A DNA stretch of 23,697 nucleotides from Egerieenecus merdigallinarum (GTDB lineage Bacteria > Bacillota > Clostridia > Christensenellales > Aristaeellaceae). A model generated the notes under the pieces. The model had not been told where the DNA came from. It ran no database searches and saw only the letters and a program-made list of their open reading frames with translations. Of the stretch, positions 13,644-19,905 are shown piece after piece (within the stretch, counting starts at the first letter, position 1; each line of letters begins with the position of its first letter). The stretch is taken from assembly GCA_018711985.1 (NCBI GenBank), contig DVHS01000226.1, positions 1-23,697 on the forward strand, read 5' to 3'. Made by a program: the position numbers and the translations under genes.

Positions 13644-14839
13644 AGCAGGATCACCTCCACCCGGTCTCCCCCGTGGAGCGGTCCGGTACCCGCGGGAATA
13701 TCGATCAGGCAGTTGCAGCCGATCATGGTTGCCAGGGATCCGCTGGAGTGGTTGTCACCCGTCAGCGTCACACGCTCCCCCTCCATCCGCGCGCGAATCA
13801 GGCGCCGGCCCTTGCTTTCCTTGGGAAAGTCTCCTTCCAGCACGCCCTGTGCCCGGCGCAATTCCACATGCTTTTCCCCCGCCAGGCGGCGCAGCACCGG
13901 CACCGCAAAAACCTCAAAGCAGGCCAGCGCCGCAAAGGGATTTCCAGACAGGCAGATCAGCAGCTTGCCCTGATACACCCCGCACAGCAGCGGGCTGCCG
14001 GGCTTCATGGCCACCTTCCAGAAAAGGCGCTCCGCCCCCAACAAAGGGAGAACCTGATGAAAAATATCTTTTTCCCCCACGGACACACCGCCCGTGGTTA
14101 GAAGGATGTCGCAGTGTTCCACCACCTGGCGCAGGGCTTGGGCAACCACCTCCGGGTCATCCTCCTGGCTGGTGGGAGAAATGAAGGAAACACCCAGCTC
14201 GGCAAGACGGGCGCTGAGCACCGCGCGGTTGGCATCGTAGATTTTTCCAAAGGGGAGCTCTTCCCCAGGCTGGCGCAGCTCATCCCCGGTGCACAGCAGC
14301 GCCACACGCACAGGGGCGTATACCTTCACCCCGGTAACGCCAAGGCTGGCCAGCACGCCCATATGGGCGGCGGTAATCCGTTCGCCCCGGTGCAATACCA
14401 CATCGCCCAGGTGCACGTCCTCCCCGGCCCGGCATACGTTCCGGCCCGCAGGTACGGCGGCGTATATCTCCACGGTGTCCATGCCCTGGTCCGTATCTTC
14501 CTGGCGCACCACACAATCGCAGGCGGCGGGTACCGGCGCGCCGGTCATGACACGCAAGGCCTGTCCCGGGCCTGGAGCAAAGATTTCCCCGCAGCCCGCG
14601 CAAGCCTCGCCGATGACCTGCAGCCGTACGGGATTGTCCCGGCTGGCTCCGGCAATGTCCGCCCCCCGCAGGGCATACCCATCCAGGGGCGAACGGTCAA
14701 AGGGCGGCACCTGGATGGGCGCGGCCACATCCTCCGCCGCCACCCTGCCCAGCAATGCCTGTAAAGGCGCGTACTCCGTGCGCTCCACGGGGTAAACGCG
14801 GTCCATCAGCAGCGCCAGTGCGCTCTCAAGGCTTTCCAT
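13640..14839 (-). CDS. moeA: Molybdopterin molybdenumtransferase
   Basis: This 399-residue MoeA should insert molybdate (or tungstate) into adenylylated molybdopterin. The domain order is complete. The N-terminal part has PPFDRSPLDGYAL, a variant of the PxFDxSAMDGYA motif with Pro-Leu replacing Ala-Met. The central MoCF-fold domain has LLTTGGVSVGEKDIFHQVL, and KPGSPLLCG plus CLSGNPFAALACFE follow. A C-terminal beta-barrel (about residues 325-399) closes the protein. The ATG at 14839 is preferred over the GTG at 14845 because AGGGG lies 5 bases before it and the GTG would overlap the ribosome site. It begins 9 bases after the MoeA-like gene and overlaps moaC, so it sits within one operon. Confidence 0.94.
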   Translation of the reverse strand: MESLESALALLMDRVYPVERTEYAPLQALLGRVAAEDVAAPIQVPPFDRSPLDGYALRGADIAGASRDNPVRLQVIGEACAGCGEIFAPGPGQALRVMTGAPVPAACDCVVRQEDTDQGMDTVEIYAAVPAGRNVCRAGEDVHLGDVVLHRGERITAAHMGVLASLGVTGVKVYAPVRVALLCTGDELRQPGEELPFGKIYDANRAVLSARLAELGVSFISPTSQEDDPEVVAQALRQVVEHCDILLTTGGVSVGEKDIFHQVLPLLGAERLFWKVAMKPGSPLLCGVYQGKLLICLSGNPFAALACFEVFAVPVLRRLAGEKHVELRRAQGVLEGDFPKESKGRRLIRARMEGERVTLTGDNHSSGSLATMIGCNCLIDIPAGTGPLHGGDRVEVILL

Positions 14840-14848
14840 AGCCACCCC

Positions 14849-15877
14849 TCACTTTCCGAAACCGCAGTTGGGCCAGGTGCATACCGGGCAATTCAGGCAC
14901 AAGCCGCCCTCGCCCATGCGCACCAGGTCCTCGCGCTTGATCTCCACCCCCGCGGCCACCCGGGGAAGCACCAGGTCAAACACCGTGCGCTTGGCATACA
15001 TCACGCATCCCGGCAGGCCCAGCACAGGGATTTCCCCGCTTTCGGTGGGGAGATAGGCCACCAGCATCATGGCGCCCGGCAACACCGGCGCGCCGTAGGT
15101 CACCATGCGCGCCCCCGTGGCACGAATGGCCGCGGGCGTGCGGTCGTCGGGGTCCACACTCATGCCGCCGGTGGTCATAATCAGCTCCGCGCCCTGATCC
15201 CGCAGTTCCAAAATGGCCGCGGTAATCTTCTGCGGATCATCGGGGCAAAGGGTGTGGCCCATGACGGTCATACCATAGTCCTTCAGCTTTTGCTCAATCA
15301 CGGGGGTAAACGTATCCTGGATGCGGCCGTAGAACACCTCGTTACCGGTGGTCACAATGCCGCACCGCAGGGGGCGGAAGGGCAGCACCTGCAAAAGGGG
15401 TGTCTCCCCGGCCACGCGCTTCACCCGCTCCATTTTTTCCTTTTTAATCACCAGCGGAATCACCCGGGTACCTGCCAGCTTGTCCCCTGCCTTTACCGGC
15501 GTGAATCCATGCCGGGTGGCAATCATGATTTCCTCAATGGCGTTGACCGCCTCCAGACGGGCGCTGTCGATGGTCAGCAGTCCGTCGCAGGTGGCGATGA
15601 GCTCGATTTTCCCCTCCTGGGGCGTGGTGGGACGCATGTTCTGCCCCATGCAAACATCCCGCAGAATCTCCGCAGCCTCATCCTCGTGGTAGCAGGTGTC
15701 GTCCTTCTCCCACACGTAGAGATGATCCTTGCCCAGCTTGAGCAGCTCAGGGATGTCCTCTTCCGTAACCACATGACCTTTTTTGAAGGCCACGCCCTTT
15801 TTCACGTCTTTGACAATAACCGTTATATCATGGCAAAGCACATGTCCCTGTGCATGAATGGTTTCAATGTAGCGCAT
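14849..15877 (-). CDS. MoeA-like molybdopterin-binding protein with Cys-rich C-terminus
   Basis: This 342-residue protein starts MRYIETIHAQGHVLCHDIT and contains the MoCF molybdopterin-binding domain (LRCGIVTTGNEVFYGRI, then LIMTTGGMSVDPDDRTP and LGLPGCVMYAKRTVFDLVLP). It lacks the full MoeA domain set. Its last 16 residues hold four Cys (327, 330, 333, 338) in a CxxCxxCxxxxC pattern ending GFGK, a tail I recall from clostridial relatives. Such proteins occur next to Moco genes and are thought to act in molybdenum or tungsten cofactor maturation; the Cys tail may bind a metal or FeS cluster (inference). The ATG at 15877 is chosen because GAGGAGGG lies just upstream; an upstream ATG at 15895 would overlap that site. 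First gene of the Moco operon, with its own promoter. Confidence 0.88.
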   Translation of the reverse strand: MRYIETIHAQGHVLCHDITVIVKDVKKGVAFKKGHVVTEEDIPELLKLGKDHLYVWEKDDTCYHEDEAAEILRDVCMGQNMRPTTPQEGKIELIATCDGLLTIDSARLEAVNAIEEIMIATRHGFTPVKAGDKLAGTRVIPLVIKKEKMERVKRVAGETPLLQVLPFRPLRCGIVTTGNEVFYGRIQDTFTPVIEQKLKDYGMTVMGHTLCPDDPQKITAAILELRDQGAELIMTTGGMSVDPDDRTPAAIRATGARMVTYGAPVLPGAMMLVAYLPTESGEIPVLGLPGCVMYAKRTVFDLVLPRVAAGVEIKREDLVRMGEGGLCLNCPVCTWPNCGFGK

Positions 15878-15908
15878 GAGAATAGCCCTCCTCATTCAAT
15901 TCGGCATC

Positions 15909-15937
15909 AGTATAGCACAGGGCAATACCTGTTTCAA
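15909..15937 (-). promoter_or_regulatory. Promoter of the Moco biosynthesis operon
   Basis: On the minus strand TTGAAA (15932-15937), a 17-base spacer and TATACT (15909-15914) lie about 31 bases before the MoeA-like start. The spacer contains an inverted repeat CAGG-N6-CCTG (15918-15931), a possible operator. The leader is too short to hold a riboswitch. Confidence 0.82.
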
Positions 15938-15961
15938 GCAAAAAAACGGCGCATTTCCCCA

Positions 15962-15977
15962 GAAAGCCTCTGCTTTC
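15962..15977. promoter_or_regulatory. Dyad between divergent Moco and hydrolase operon promoters
   Basis: A perfect inverted repeat GAAAGC-CTCT-GCTTTC lies between the divergent promoters, 24 bases beyond one -35 box and 7 bases before the other. It could be an operator shared by both operons. No regulator gene is adjacent, so this is inference only. Confidence 0.4.
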
Positions 15978-15984
15978 GTCACCC

Positions 15985-16012
15985 TTTACATCCATGCAAA
16001 TTCTGCTATAAT
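15985..16012 (+). promoter_or_regulatory. Promoter of the hydrolase-MobB-THEP1-GNAT operon
   Basis: TTTACA (15985-15990), a 16-base spacer and a perfect TATAAT (16007-16012) lie 33 bases before the first start codon. The promoter diverges from that of the Moco operon. Confidence 0.78.
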
Positions 16013-16045
16013 ACCACTGAAAAGCAAGGGAAATGAGGGACCTTC

Positions 16046-16816
16046 ATGCGCGTTATCACGCCCTGGTTGGACCTGCCCAACGTGCCGGACGCATGGTGCC
16101 GCAGGCTCACGGCATGCCACGCCGGGGCACAGACAGCCGGCGCGTTTTTTCCGCGTCCCCGCCATGAAATTACCCAGGTGCATGATCTGGCCCTGACCGC
16201 GCTGGCACGCGGGCGGGTGATGGTCATCTACATAGACGGGCTGGGCTACTCCCTGTACCGGCGCGCCACGCTGCCCGCCATCAAAAAACGCTTCCGCTGC
16301 CGCCGGGCGCGGACTGCCTTTCCGCCCCTGACGCAGCCCTGCATGGCCTCCATGCTCACCGGCCTCTGGCCTGCGCAGCATGGCATATGGAGTCGCCGGG
16401 ATCATCATCCCAGGGGTGCTTCGCTGCTGGCCGTGCCGGGCGCGGTGCTGGTGGAGGCGGACAGCCCGCCCCTCTCCCTGGAAAAGCCGCCGGTGCTCAC
16501 CTTGCCTGGCCCAGGGGAGACCGTGGACGGCGCGGTGCTGAAAGCCGCCCTGCCCCTGTGCCGCGGGGAAGCGCCGCTGCTCATTGTGCATTTCCACGGG
16601 TTGGACGACCGGGAGCACGATGTGGGCGACCAGCCCAGGCTGCTTGCGGACAAGTTTCGGGAGTTGGACAAAGCCGTGGAGCAGCTGTGCGCTGCTTTCC
16701 ACGGGCATGTGATCCTCTGTGCCGACCACGGCGCCCATCGCAGCGGCAAGGGCGGCGAGCATGGCAGTTTTACACGGCATGATATGTATGTACCCTTGGG
16801 GGAGGCGGATGTATGA
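16046..16816 (+). CDS. Compact alkaline-phosphatase-superfamily phosphohydrolase (possible phosphodiesterase/pyrophosphatase)
   Basis: This 256-residue protein carries a full set of alkaline-phosphatase-superfamily metal and nucleophile motifs. These are Asp64 in MVIYIDGLGYSLY, nucleophile Thr96 in PPLTQPCMASMLTG, the HFHGLDDREHDVG segment (Asp188, His191 region), Asp227-His228 in LCADHGAH, and a last His in EHGSFTRHDMY. The family includes nucleotide pyrophosphatases and phosphodiesterases, usually larger than 350 residues, so this is a minimal version. No signal peptide is seen, so it is probably cytosolic. The ATG at 16046 follows GAGGGA by 5 bases. Its stop overlaps the next gene (ATGA). 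As first gene of an operon divergent from Moco biosynthesis, a role on a nucleotide-linked cofactor is conceivable but unproven. Confidence 0.82.
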   Translation: MRVITPWLDLPNVPDAWCRRLTACHAGAQTAGAFFPRPRHEITQVHDLALTALARGRVMVIYIDGLGYSLYRRATLPAIKKRFRCRRARTAFPPLTQPCMASMLTGLWPAQHGIWSRRDHHPRGASLLAVPGAVLVEADSPPLSLEKPPVLTLPGPGETVDGAVLKAALPLCRGEAPLLIVHFHGLDDREHDVGDQPRLLADKFRELDKAVEQLCAAFHGHVILCADHGAHRSGKGGEHGSFTRHDMYVPLGEADV

Positions 16817-17130
16817 CCGGTTTACAGCCTGGTTGGGAGGCATTGCTCCGTACCAGCGCCGTCACGCGCACCACCAGCGCTTCGGGCCAGGCGCGTGAGG
16901 AAACCCTGTCCGGCGTTCCGCTGGCGCAGGCGTTCATCTCACCGCCGCAGGAGCGGGTGCGCATTCAGTGCGCTGACGGTGCGGCGCTGCTGGTTTCCGC
17001 TGCCGACGCCATGCAGGCGCTGCTGGCGCCCCTGCCGGAAGGCAGCTGGCAAGTCATTTTTCCCCAGGATGCTACCCGCCGGCGGCGTATGAAGCATCCC
17101 GTTGCCTTTATTCTGGATGAAGGAGTCTGA
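16813..17130 (+). CDS. Small protein resembling a minimal sulfite-oxidase-like Moco-binding fold (uncertain)
   Basis: This 105-residue protein has no assured family. The run TLSGVPLAQAF, RVRIQCADGAALLVSAADAM and WQVIFPQDATRRRRMK follows the pattern I know from the small sulfite-oxidase-type (PF00174-like) domains: a G-x-P/E-L-x-x-x-L turn, a beta strand ending in a DG pair, a D/E-A-M helix, then a strand giving a V-x-P-type segment. The resemblance is weak and the canonical Moco Cys ligand cannot be identified; one Cys is present. No signal peptide or membrane segment is visible. It is translationally coupled to the hydrolase by an ATGA overlap. Its reality as a gene is well supported by coupling and codon use, its fold is not. 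Confidence 0.75.
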   Translation: MTGLQPGWEALLRTSAVTRTTSASGQAREETLSGVPLAQAFISPPQERVRIQCADGAALLVSAADAMQALLAPLPEGSWQVIFPQDATRRRRMKHPVAFILDEGV

Positions 17131-17138
17131 TCTGTTCC

Positions 17139-17828
17139 ATGAAGCTACTGACCATTGTAGGCATCCGTAAATCCGGCAAAACCAGTACCGTCACAGCGCT
17201 CATTGAGGAGATCCGCCGCCGGGGCAAGACGGTGGGGACCTGCAAAACGGTATTTTGTCCCACCTTTTCCATGGATCAGCCCAAGTCCAACACGGCCCGT
17301 CATACCCGGGCGGGCGCGAACCTGGTCTGCGCCCGCGCACGCCACGAAACCGCTCTGCTCTACCCGCAGGCGCTGCCCCTGTCCCGCTTGCTGGAAAGCT
17401 ACGCGGGGCTTGACTATGTGCTGCTGGAAGGGGACTATCTCTCCCCCGTGCCGCGCCTGGTGGCTGCGCATACCCCCGAGGACGCTCTACCGCGGATGAA
17501 CACGCTAACCCTGGCCTTTGTGGGGCGTATCAGTGCGTTGGAAGCGGAGCTGCCTCTTCCGCGGTTTAATGCTTTGACGGACGCTGCCGCCTTGCTGGAT
17601 TTCCTTGACGCCAACGTGCCGGATGTCCAGCCCAGTGCTGCCCTGGATGAGCCGTTGCCCCCAGTGGCCGGGGTGACGGATGACGGCTTCTGCCAATGCG
17701 GATGCCATCACCACTTAAAAAAGCAGGCAAGCGCCGGCATTCAGCTAACGGTGGACGGGGAGGTTCTGTCCCTGACCCAGGAGCAGCAGGCCTTGATACG
17801 CGCCTGGAAAGAGGCCGCCCATGGCTGA
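17139..17828 (+). CDS. MobB-like P-loop protein with a C-terminal Cys/His cluster
   Basis: This 229-residue protein begins with the P-loop VGIRKSGKTS (residues 7-16) of the MobB/molybdopterin-guanine-dinucleotide accessory group. The family pattern of a Thr-Cys-Lys strand, a DQPKSNTARHTRAGA segment (46-60) and a DYVLLEG switch strand (92-98) follows. Near the C-terminus, FCQCGCHHHLKK (184-195) puts three Cys and three His together, probably a metal site. A short domain IQLTVDGEVLSLTQEQQ then follows, like the V-x-G-x-x-I/L tail of clostridial MobB proteins. MobB proteins bind GTP and assist dinucleotide formation of Moco. The ATG at 17139 has AAGGAG 13 bases upstream, a long spacing. The stop overlaps the THEP1 gene by 8 bases. 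It is MobB-like, not an assured orthologue. Confidence 0.8.
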   Translation: MKLLTIVGIRKSGKTSTVTALIEEIRRRGKTVGTCKTVFCPTFSMDQPKSNTARHTRAGANLVCARARHETALLYPQALPLSRLLESYAGLDYVLLEGDYLSPVPRLVAAHTPEDALPRMNTLTLAFVGRISALEAELPLPRFNALTDAAALLDFLDANVPDVQPSAALDEPLPPVAGVTDDGFCQCGCHHHLKKQASAGIQLTVDGEVLSLTQEQQALIRAWKEAAHG

Positions 17829-18390
17829 GTCCTTGTCCTTGGCACGGCATATATTTCTTACCGGCGAAAAGCAGGTGGGAAAGAGTACCCTGTGGCAGCG
17901 CCTGATTGCCCGGCAGCAGTTGCGTTGTGCAGGATTCGAAACCCGGCTGCTCACGCTGGAAGGGCAGCGCAGGGGCTTCATCCTGCACGGCCGGGTGGAC
18001 ATGGACCCTGCCAGCAACGACTGTATCGTCTCCGTGCGCACCGGGCCCCGCAAAAGCGTACCGGTGCTGGACGTATTCAACGAAAACGGCGTGGAGATAC
18101 TTCGCCGCAGCCTGGACAGCGATGCTCCTTTTCTTTTGATGGATGAACTGGGCAAGCTGGAGCGCCAGGCGGAAGCCTTTTGCAGCCAAGTGCGCCTGTG
18201 TCTGGACAGCGAAAAGCGCGTACTGGGCGTATTGCAGCAGTGCGACAGCCCGCTGGTGGCGGAAATTGCCACCCGTCCAGACGTTACGCTGCTACGGGTA
18301 ACGGTGGATAATCGGGAGGCGCTGCTGAACGCGCTGATTTCTGGACTGACGCCTGCCGCCTGTCCCCGCAAGATCCGGGAGGAACTATAG
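17821..18390 (+). CDS. THEP1-type nucleoside triphosphatase (NTPase_1 family)
   Basis: This 189-residue P-loop NTPase hydrolyses nucleoside triphosphates; family members are broad-specificity NTPases of unclear biological role. Walker A is GEKQVGKST (15-23). The characteristic GFETRLLTLEGQRRGF stretch (38-53) corresponds to the family GxxTxE...RxGF signature. Walker B is LLMDELGKLE (105-114), the DE(I/L)GKxE motif, and QVRLCLDS follows. The length matches the family (170-190). The start overlaps the MobB-like stop by 8 bases and the stop abuts the GTG of the acetyltransferase, so it lies in the middle of the operon. Co-occurrence of THEP1 with a MobB-like protein and Moco genes suggests a link to pterin- or nucleotide-bound intermediates (inference). 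Confidence 0.87.
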   Translation: MAESLSLARHIFLTGEKQVGKSTLWQRLIARQQLRCAGFETRLLTLEGQRRGFILHGRVDMDPASNDCIVSVRTGPRKSVPVLDVFNENGVEILRRSLDSDAPFLLMDELGKLERQAEAFCSQVRLCLDSEKRVLGVLQQCDSPLVAEIATRPDVTLLRVTVDNREALLNALISGLTPAACPRKIREEL

Positions 18391-19058
18391 TGGCGTACAC
18401 GGAAGCGGAACTGCTCCGTATCCGCATGGATTGCCTGTTTACCTATGAGGCCGGCCGTATGCTGTATGTAAATGAGCCCTGGCGGCAGACCGTTCCCGCT
18501 CCCCTTCTTCACGCAGGAAGGACGCTGGAGGGCGAAATATGCTACCGCTTCGGACAGCAGGTAAGTCCCGGCGCCATGTCCGGGGCTCAGGCGATGCTGG
18601 AAAGCGGTGTGTGGGACGCATACGCATACGGGAAAGTTCTGGGCGGCAGCCGGAGTAAGCGTGAAATCTGCTTCTGGTACCCCGGCAAGCAGGTGCCTGC
18701 CGCGGATTGTCACGCCCTTGTTTCTGAGGAGGCACCCCTGCTCTCCGCCACCTTCCCTGGCTATGAGGAAGAGCTGCCCTTCGCCTCGCCTTATATGGCC
18801 TGCTTCCGTAACGGTCAGATTGTGTCCATATGCCGCAGCGTGCGCATGGGTCAGGGACATGAGGCAGGCATCGCAACCCTGCCTGCCTACCGGCGGCAGG
18901 GCTGTGCCCTGGAAGCCCTGCGCAGCTGGACCGCCGCGGTGCTGGAGCAGGGCATTATCCCCCTGTACAGCACCGACCTGCATCATGCTGCTTCCCGTGG
19001 CCTTGCCAGCAAAGGCGGTTTTGTTGCCTATGCCCAAACCCTGGAAATATGGCTGTAA
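18390..19058 (+). CDS. GNAT-family N-acetyltransferase
   Basis: This 222-residue protein has a C-terminal GNAT domain from about residue 130 to the end. AGIATLPAYRRQGCALEAL (159-177) contains the acetyl-CoA-binding R-R-x-G-x-A loop. LYSTDLHHAASRGLASKGGF is the usual N-x-A-S-x-x-L-x-x-x-G-F segment, with His replacing Asn. The N-terminal ~125 residues are atypical and could bind the substrate. The start is GTG at 18390, sharing one base with the preceding TAG stop; GGGAGGA lies just upstream. It is the last gene of the five-gene operon and is followed by a strong terminator at 19088-19140. The substrate (small molecule or protein) is unknown. Confidence 0.82.
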   Translation: MAYTEAELLRIRMDCLFTYEAGRMLYVNEPWRQTVPAPLLHAGRTLEGEICYRFGQQVSPGAMSGAQAMLESGVWDAYAYGKVLGGSRSKREICFWYPGKQVPAADCHALVSEEAPLLSATFPGYEEELPFASPYMACFRNGQIVSICRSVRMGQGHEAGIATLPAYRRQGCALEALRSWTAAVLEQGIIPLYSTDLHHAASRGLASKGGFVAYAQTLEIWL

Positions 19059-19087
19059 AGGCCATCTGTCTCCTGCATCCCATATGC

Positions 19088-19140
19088 AAAAAGGCCCTCC
19101 CGCCCCGGATGCACCGGGTATGGGAGGGCTTTCCGTTTTT
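19088..19140. terminator. Bidirectional terminator after the GNAT gene
   Basis: GCCCTCCC (19094-19101) pairs with GGGAGGGC (19122-19129), and inside CCCGG (19104-19108) pairs with CCGGG (19114-19118). A T-rich end (TTTCCGTTTTT) follows on the plus strand, and an A-run gives a T-run on the minus strand. It separates the plus-strand operon from the convergent ECF gene. Confidence 0.88.
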
Positions 19141-19215
19141 GAAAGATATATCTTCGCCGCCGCGGTATTTTCCGGGAAGATGAATATACTGCACTGCCCA
19201 GCAGCCAACCACAGC

Positions 19216-19770
19216 TTATTTTTCCAGTACCCCTGCGCGGCGTAGTGCCGGGAACATGGCCCGTGCCAGCAGGGGCGTAACCAGCACGGCCACCGCGCCA
19301 TTGAGCAGCGCGGGAATCAGTTTCCCCAGGAGTACCGCGCCCAGGGTATCCGCAGGCACCGGTTCCACAAATGACTTGTACACATAGCTTTTGAGCATGT
19401 ACAGTGCAATATAGGCAACCGAACCCAGGAAGCAGGCTGCATAGTCCCTTACCAGCCCGCCTTTGCCCTCCCGCCGTGAGCCCGCCACCACTGCGCACAC
19501 CCACGCCATGGCAAATTTGCTCACAAAGGTAATCAGCGCCTGTAAGGGATCGTAGCCGCCCGCCAGCAGATCATACAGGGCAGAGCCCAGGCCCGCCGCC
19601 GCGCCGCCATATCCCCCGCCCAGCAAAAGCCCCGCCAAGAGGCACATGGCATTGGCAAAATGCACCTTGGAGCCCAGCAGCGGAAACCGAAACATCGTAA
19701 CCACGTACACCAGCGCCGCCATAACCCCCACCAGTGCCAGGTGGTACGCTGGATGACGATCCTTGCGCAT
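19216..19770 (-). CDS. ECF transporter S component (substrate-specific membrane protein)
   Basis: This 184-residue membrane protein has about five or six hydrophobic segments and the ECF S-component pattern. VTMFRFPLLGSKVHFANAMC, the Gly-rich LLLGGGYGGAAAGLGSALYDLLAGG and ITFVSKFAMAWVCAVVAG are like the DUF1393/riboflavin-type group (PF07155-like). S components bind a vitamin or related substrate and use a shared EcfA-EcfA'-EcfT module, which is not in this window. The substrate is not assignable; members of this group include riboflavin- and hydroxymethylpyrimidine-type transporters. The start is the ATG at 19770, with GAGGAG 8 bases upstream; the GTG at 19779 has none. It has its own promoter, and no leader riboswitch is visible. 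Confidence 0.87.
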   Translation of the reverse strand: MRKDRHPAYHLALVGVMAALVYVVTMFRFPLLGSKVHFANAMCLLAGLLLGGGYGGAAAGLGSALYDLLAGGYDPLQALITFVSKFAMAWVCAVVAGSRREGKGGLVRDYAACFLGSVAYIALYMLKSYVYKSFVEPVPADTLGAVLLGKLIPALLNGAVAVLVTPLLARAMFPALRRAGVLEK

Positions 19771-19806
19771 TTCTCCCACTCCTCATTCGTATTCTTTCAG
19801 GACAAG

Positions 19807-19835
19807 ATCATAGCACACTCCTCCGCCCGGAACAA
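19807..19835 (-). promoter_or_regulatory. Promoter of the ECF S component gene
   Basis: On the minus strand TTGTTC (19830-19835), a 17-base spacer and TATGAT (19807-19812) lie about 37 bases before the start. The leader is too short for a vitamin riboswitch. Confidence 0.68.
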
Positions 19836-19858
19836 GCGGCTACTGTGCTTTTTGCGCA

Positions 19859-19892
19859 TCAAAAAAGGCCAGCCGCAAAGCTGCGTCCGGCC
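19859..19892 (-). terminator. Intrinsic terminator after the DegV-family gene
   Basis: On the minus strand GGCC-x-G-x-CGCA pairs with TGCG-x-C-x-GGCC (arms 19867-19877 and 19882-19892) around a four-base loop. Six T residues follow (A-run 19861-19866). It is directly after the degV-like stop codon and just before the ECF promoter. Confidence 0.78.
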
Positions 19893-19905
19893 GTAAGCCA
19901 GCCCC

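Noticed and set aside
15878..16045. Second Moco riboswitch before the Moco operon
   Set aside because: The promoter is about 31 bases before the start, so the leader is too short, and the remaining sequence shows no aptamer pattern.
17745..19301. 518-residue minus-strand open frame
   Set aside because: Antisense of the THEP1 and GNAT genes and running through the terminator at 19088-19140; no domain recognisable.
19771..19860. FMN, TPP or other vitamin riboswitch upstream of the ECF S component
   Set aside because: The promoter sits about 37 bases before the start codon, leaving no space for an aptamer.
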